From positions 1 through 27,809 of the forward strand of contig JAKEKT010000178.1 in the NCBI GenBank assembly GCA_021495925.1: a stretch of DNA of 27,809 nt, read 5' to 3'. The notes beneath the pieces are model-generated. The model worked only from the letters and a program-made list of their open reading frames with translations. It was not told the origin of the DNA and made no database searches. Of this stretch, positions 26,081 to 27,809 are shown piece by piece. The stretch's first letter is position 1; the number at the start of each line of letters is the position of its first letter. The stretch is from Diplodia intermedia (Eukaryota; Ascomycota; Dothideomycetes; Botryosphaeriales; Botryosphaeriaceae). Position numbers and translations under genes: made by a program.

Positions 26081-27716
26081 ATGATACCCATTACCGCTCC
26101 GTACGCGGCCCTGCTGGGCGTCTGCCTGCTGGGCTACTTTGTCGTCTACCCCGTCCTCGAATACTTCCGTGACCCCAAAGGTACTTTCCACAAGGCTGAG
26201 CTAAGCAGAGCACCGCCGCTAACCACGATCAGGTCTCCGGAAATACCCCAACCTCCACCCGCTCTCGGGCATGTACAACATCCCGTTCATGCTCCTTGCA
26301 CGCGGTGGCGCCCGGTCCACGCACATGGTTGAGCTGCACAAGAAGCACCCCGTCATTCGGATCGGCCCGAACTCGCTGTCGTACGGTGACACGCGCGCCA
26401 TCAAGGACATTTACGGCCACGGCACCAAGTGCACCAAGGATGGCCAGTACCTCGTCACTTCGGGATCGCACTACCACCTTGCCGATGTCATTGACAAGCC
26501 CGACCACTCCCGCAAGCGCAAGGTCCTCTCAGCCGCCTACGCGCTCAAGAACCTGGAAGAGTGGGAGCACAAGGTGGCGGACAAGACGGCCAAGATGGTT
26601 GCGCAGTTCGACAAGCGCTGCACCGCGCCGCTTCCCGCGGGCCAGACGGTGCCCGACCCCGAGGACCTCACTGTCGACTACCGCAAGTGGGCCAACTTGT
26701 TCTCGCTCGACGCCATCGCCGACATCGGTCTCTCGGAGCGGCTGGGCTTCCTCGACACGGGCGACGACCTGATCACGGTGCGCCGCCCCGACGGCACCAG
26801 CTACACCTGCCACTTCCGCGAGTGCCTCTACGACAACGCCCGCAAGCAGTCCCACATGGTCTGGTCGTACGACTGGTACAAGGCGCTCGACAAGCTCAGC
26901 AACCTCATCCCGCGCTACAACAAGATGGGCGCCAACGGCAAGCTCTGGGACGGCATCCCGCCCGAGCTCGCGCTGCGCCGCCTCGAGCGCCACGAGCGCG
27001 GCGAGAAGCAAGACGACTTCTTCCAAGCCCTCATGGAAGACAAGAACGGCCACCCCAACAACCTCGAGTGGGGCGAGATCGTCGCCGAGGTGTCCATCAT
27101 GCTGAACGCCGGCTCCGTCACCACCGCCATCGCCATCGCCAACGTCCTGTACCAGCTCATCAAGAACCCGGACGCGCTGCGCAAGGTGCGCGAGGAGCTC
27201 GACGCCGCCCTCGACGACGACGACGGCGACGACATCGTCGCCCCGTACGACAAGGTCAAGCACCTGCCCTACATGCGCGCCTGCCTCGACGAATCCCTCC
27301 GCCTGCACCCGCCGACCCCGCAAGGGCTCCCGCGCGCGACGCCCGCCGAAGGGGCGCGCATCCTGGGCGACTGGGTGGCCGGCGGCACCAGCGTCGCCGT
27401 GTCCGCCCTCGTCGCGCACCGCGACGAAGCGGTGTTCCCGCACGCCGACGCCTTCGTGCCCGAGCGCTGGCTCGGCGAGGCCGGCAAGGCGCTGCAGCCG
27501 TTCTTCATCGCCTTCTCGGCCGGCGCCCGCGGCTGCATCGGCCGCAACATCTCGTACCTCGAGCAGGCCGTCGTGCTGGCGACGGTGGTGCATCGGTATG
27601 AGTTTGCGCTGCCGGGCCCCGGTTGGGAGATGCGGAGGGAGGAGACGATGAATTGGCTGCTGGTGGATATGCCGGTGAAGGTGTGGTTGAGGGAGCTTAG
27701 GGTATCAAGGTGGTAG
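26081..27716 (+). CDS. Cytochrome P450 monooxygenase, fungal benzoate-4-monooxygenase-like type
   Basis: My model has exons 26081-26180 and 26233-27716 (527 aa), ATG in the CACA context. The N-terminus is a membrane anchor (YAALLGVCLLGYFVVYPVL) for the ER, followed by FRDPKGLRKYPNLHPLSG, joined across the 52-nt intron. HPVIRIGPNSLSYGD and DKPDHSRKRKVLSAAYA are typical of this fungal group. The I-helix reads NAGSVTT (about 325-331). The ExxR motif is ESLR (Glu387-Arg390), and the heme loop is FSAGARGCIGRN with the thiolate Cys at about 468. The enzyme would hydroxylate a small, perhaps aromatic, substrate using a P450 reductase. The usual acid in A-G-x-[DE]-T-T is Val here. The Zn2Cys6 gene lies 589 bp upstream on the same strand. 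Confidence 0.93.
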
Positions 27717-27809
27717 GAGCGCACTGGCGCAAGGTTCAGAACCATGAGAGTGAGGCCATTGTTCTGGCCCAAAGATAGGATGCGGGTCATTTTGGACTCT
27801 CTGTACGGT
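27717..27809. other. 3' flank of the P450 gene
   Basis: Only 93 bp remain in the window; no feature is seen. Confidence 0.6.

Noticed and set aside
26529..27593. 354-aa minus-strand open frame over the P450
   Set aside because: It is antisense to an intact P450; the Val/Glu/Ala-rich translation comes from codon bias.
1..27809. tRNA genes, CRISPR arrays, transposons or terminal inverted repeats
   Set aside because: I saw no cloverleaf-like A/B box pair outside coding DNA, no regular spaced repeats and no transposase or reverse-transcriptase motifs.

Overview
The window looks like nuclear DNA of a filamentous ascomycete (Pezizomycotina, probably a GC-rich Sordariomycete). The genes have short 49-167 nt introns with GT...AG ends and CTNAC-like branch points, strong C/G bias at third codon positions, and fungal families: a HET-domain protein, a Zn2Cys6 regulator of the ARCA-like type, fungal HIS7, AIP1 and CHL1, and a microsomal P450. 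There are no prokaryotic operon signals, rRNA, tRNA or CRISPR arrays that I can see.

Layout. 1-1387: a CaiB/BaiF family III CoA-transferase gene lacking its 5' part and carrying two compensating frameshifts. 1397-1981 (-): a GNAT acetyltransferase, tail-to-tail with it. 2692-8318 (+): a very long secreted protein, reconstructed here in seven exons. It has a signal peptide, a ~1,150-residue Ser/Thr stalk with D-x-F-G-F-P repeats, a globular region, a secreted-phospholipase-A2-like Cys domain whose catalytic His is replaced by Arg, and a C-terminal module of NCGxC repeats. 8689-10953 (-): a HET-domain protein. 11134-12021 (-): an orphan protein. 12881-14881 (-): AIP1, the actin-interacting WD40 protein (4 exons). 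15103-16860 (-): HIS7, the bifunctional glutaminase/cyclase of histidine synthesis (3 exons), with a perfect CPC1/Gcn4 site upstream. 17108-20303 (-): the CHL1/DDX11 helicase of sister-chromatid cohesion (6 exons including a 5-nt microexon inside the Walker A codons). 20615-22473 (-): an ITR-like MFS transporter (6 exons). 23185-25491 (+): a Zn2Cys6 transcription factor (9 exons, one of 10 nt). 26081-27716 (+): a cytochrome P450 (2 exons).

Relations between genes. AIP1, HIS7 and CHL1 are a housekeeping block all on the minus strand. To its right, transporter, regulator and P450 form a possible small catabolic or secondary-metabolism module. Transporter and regulator are divergent from a shared 711-bp promoter region, and that region and the P450 promoter share a GCGGGGCA motif. 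To its left is a more accessory part with the large surface/secreted protein, the HET protein, the orphan gene and the damaged CoA-transferase.

The items most worth a second look are the pseudo-PLA2 stalk protein, the phase-0 introns sitting at the same place in two Cys repeats, the 5-nt exon in CHL1, and the transporter/regulator/P450 motif sharing. All exon models were built by eye from reading-frame continuity, splice signals and family resemblance; none was checked against transcripts.
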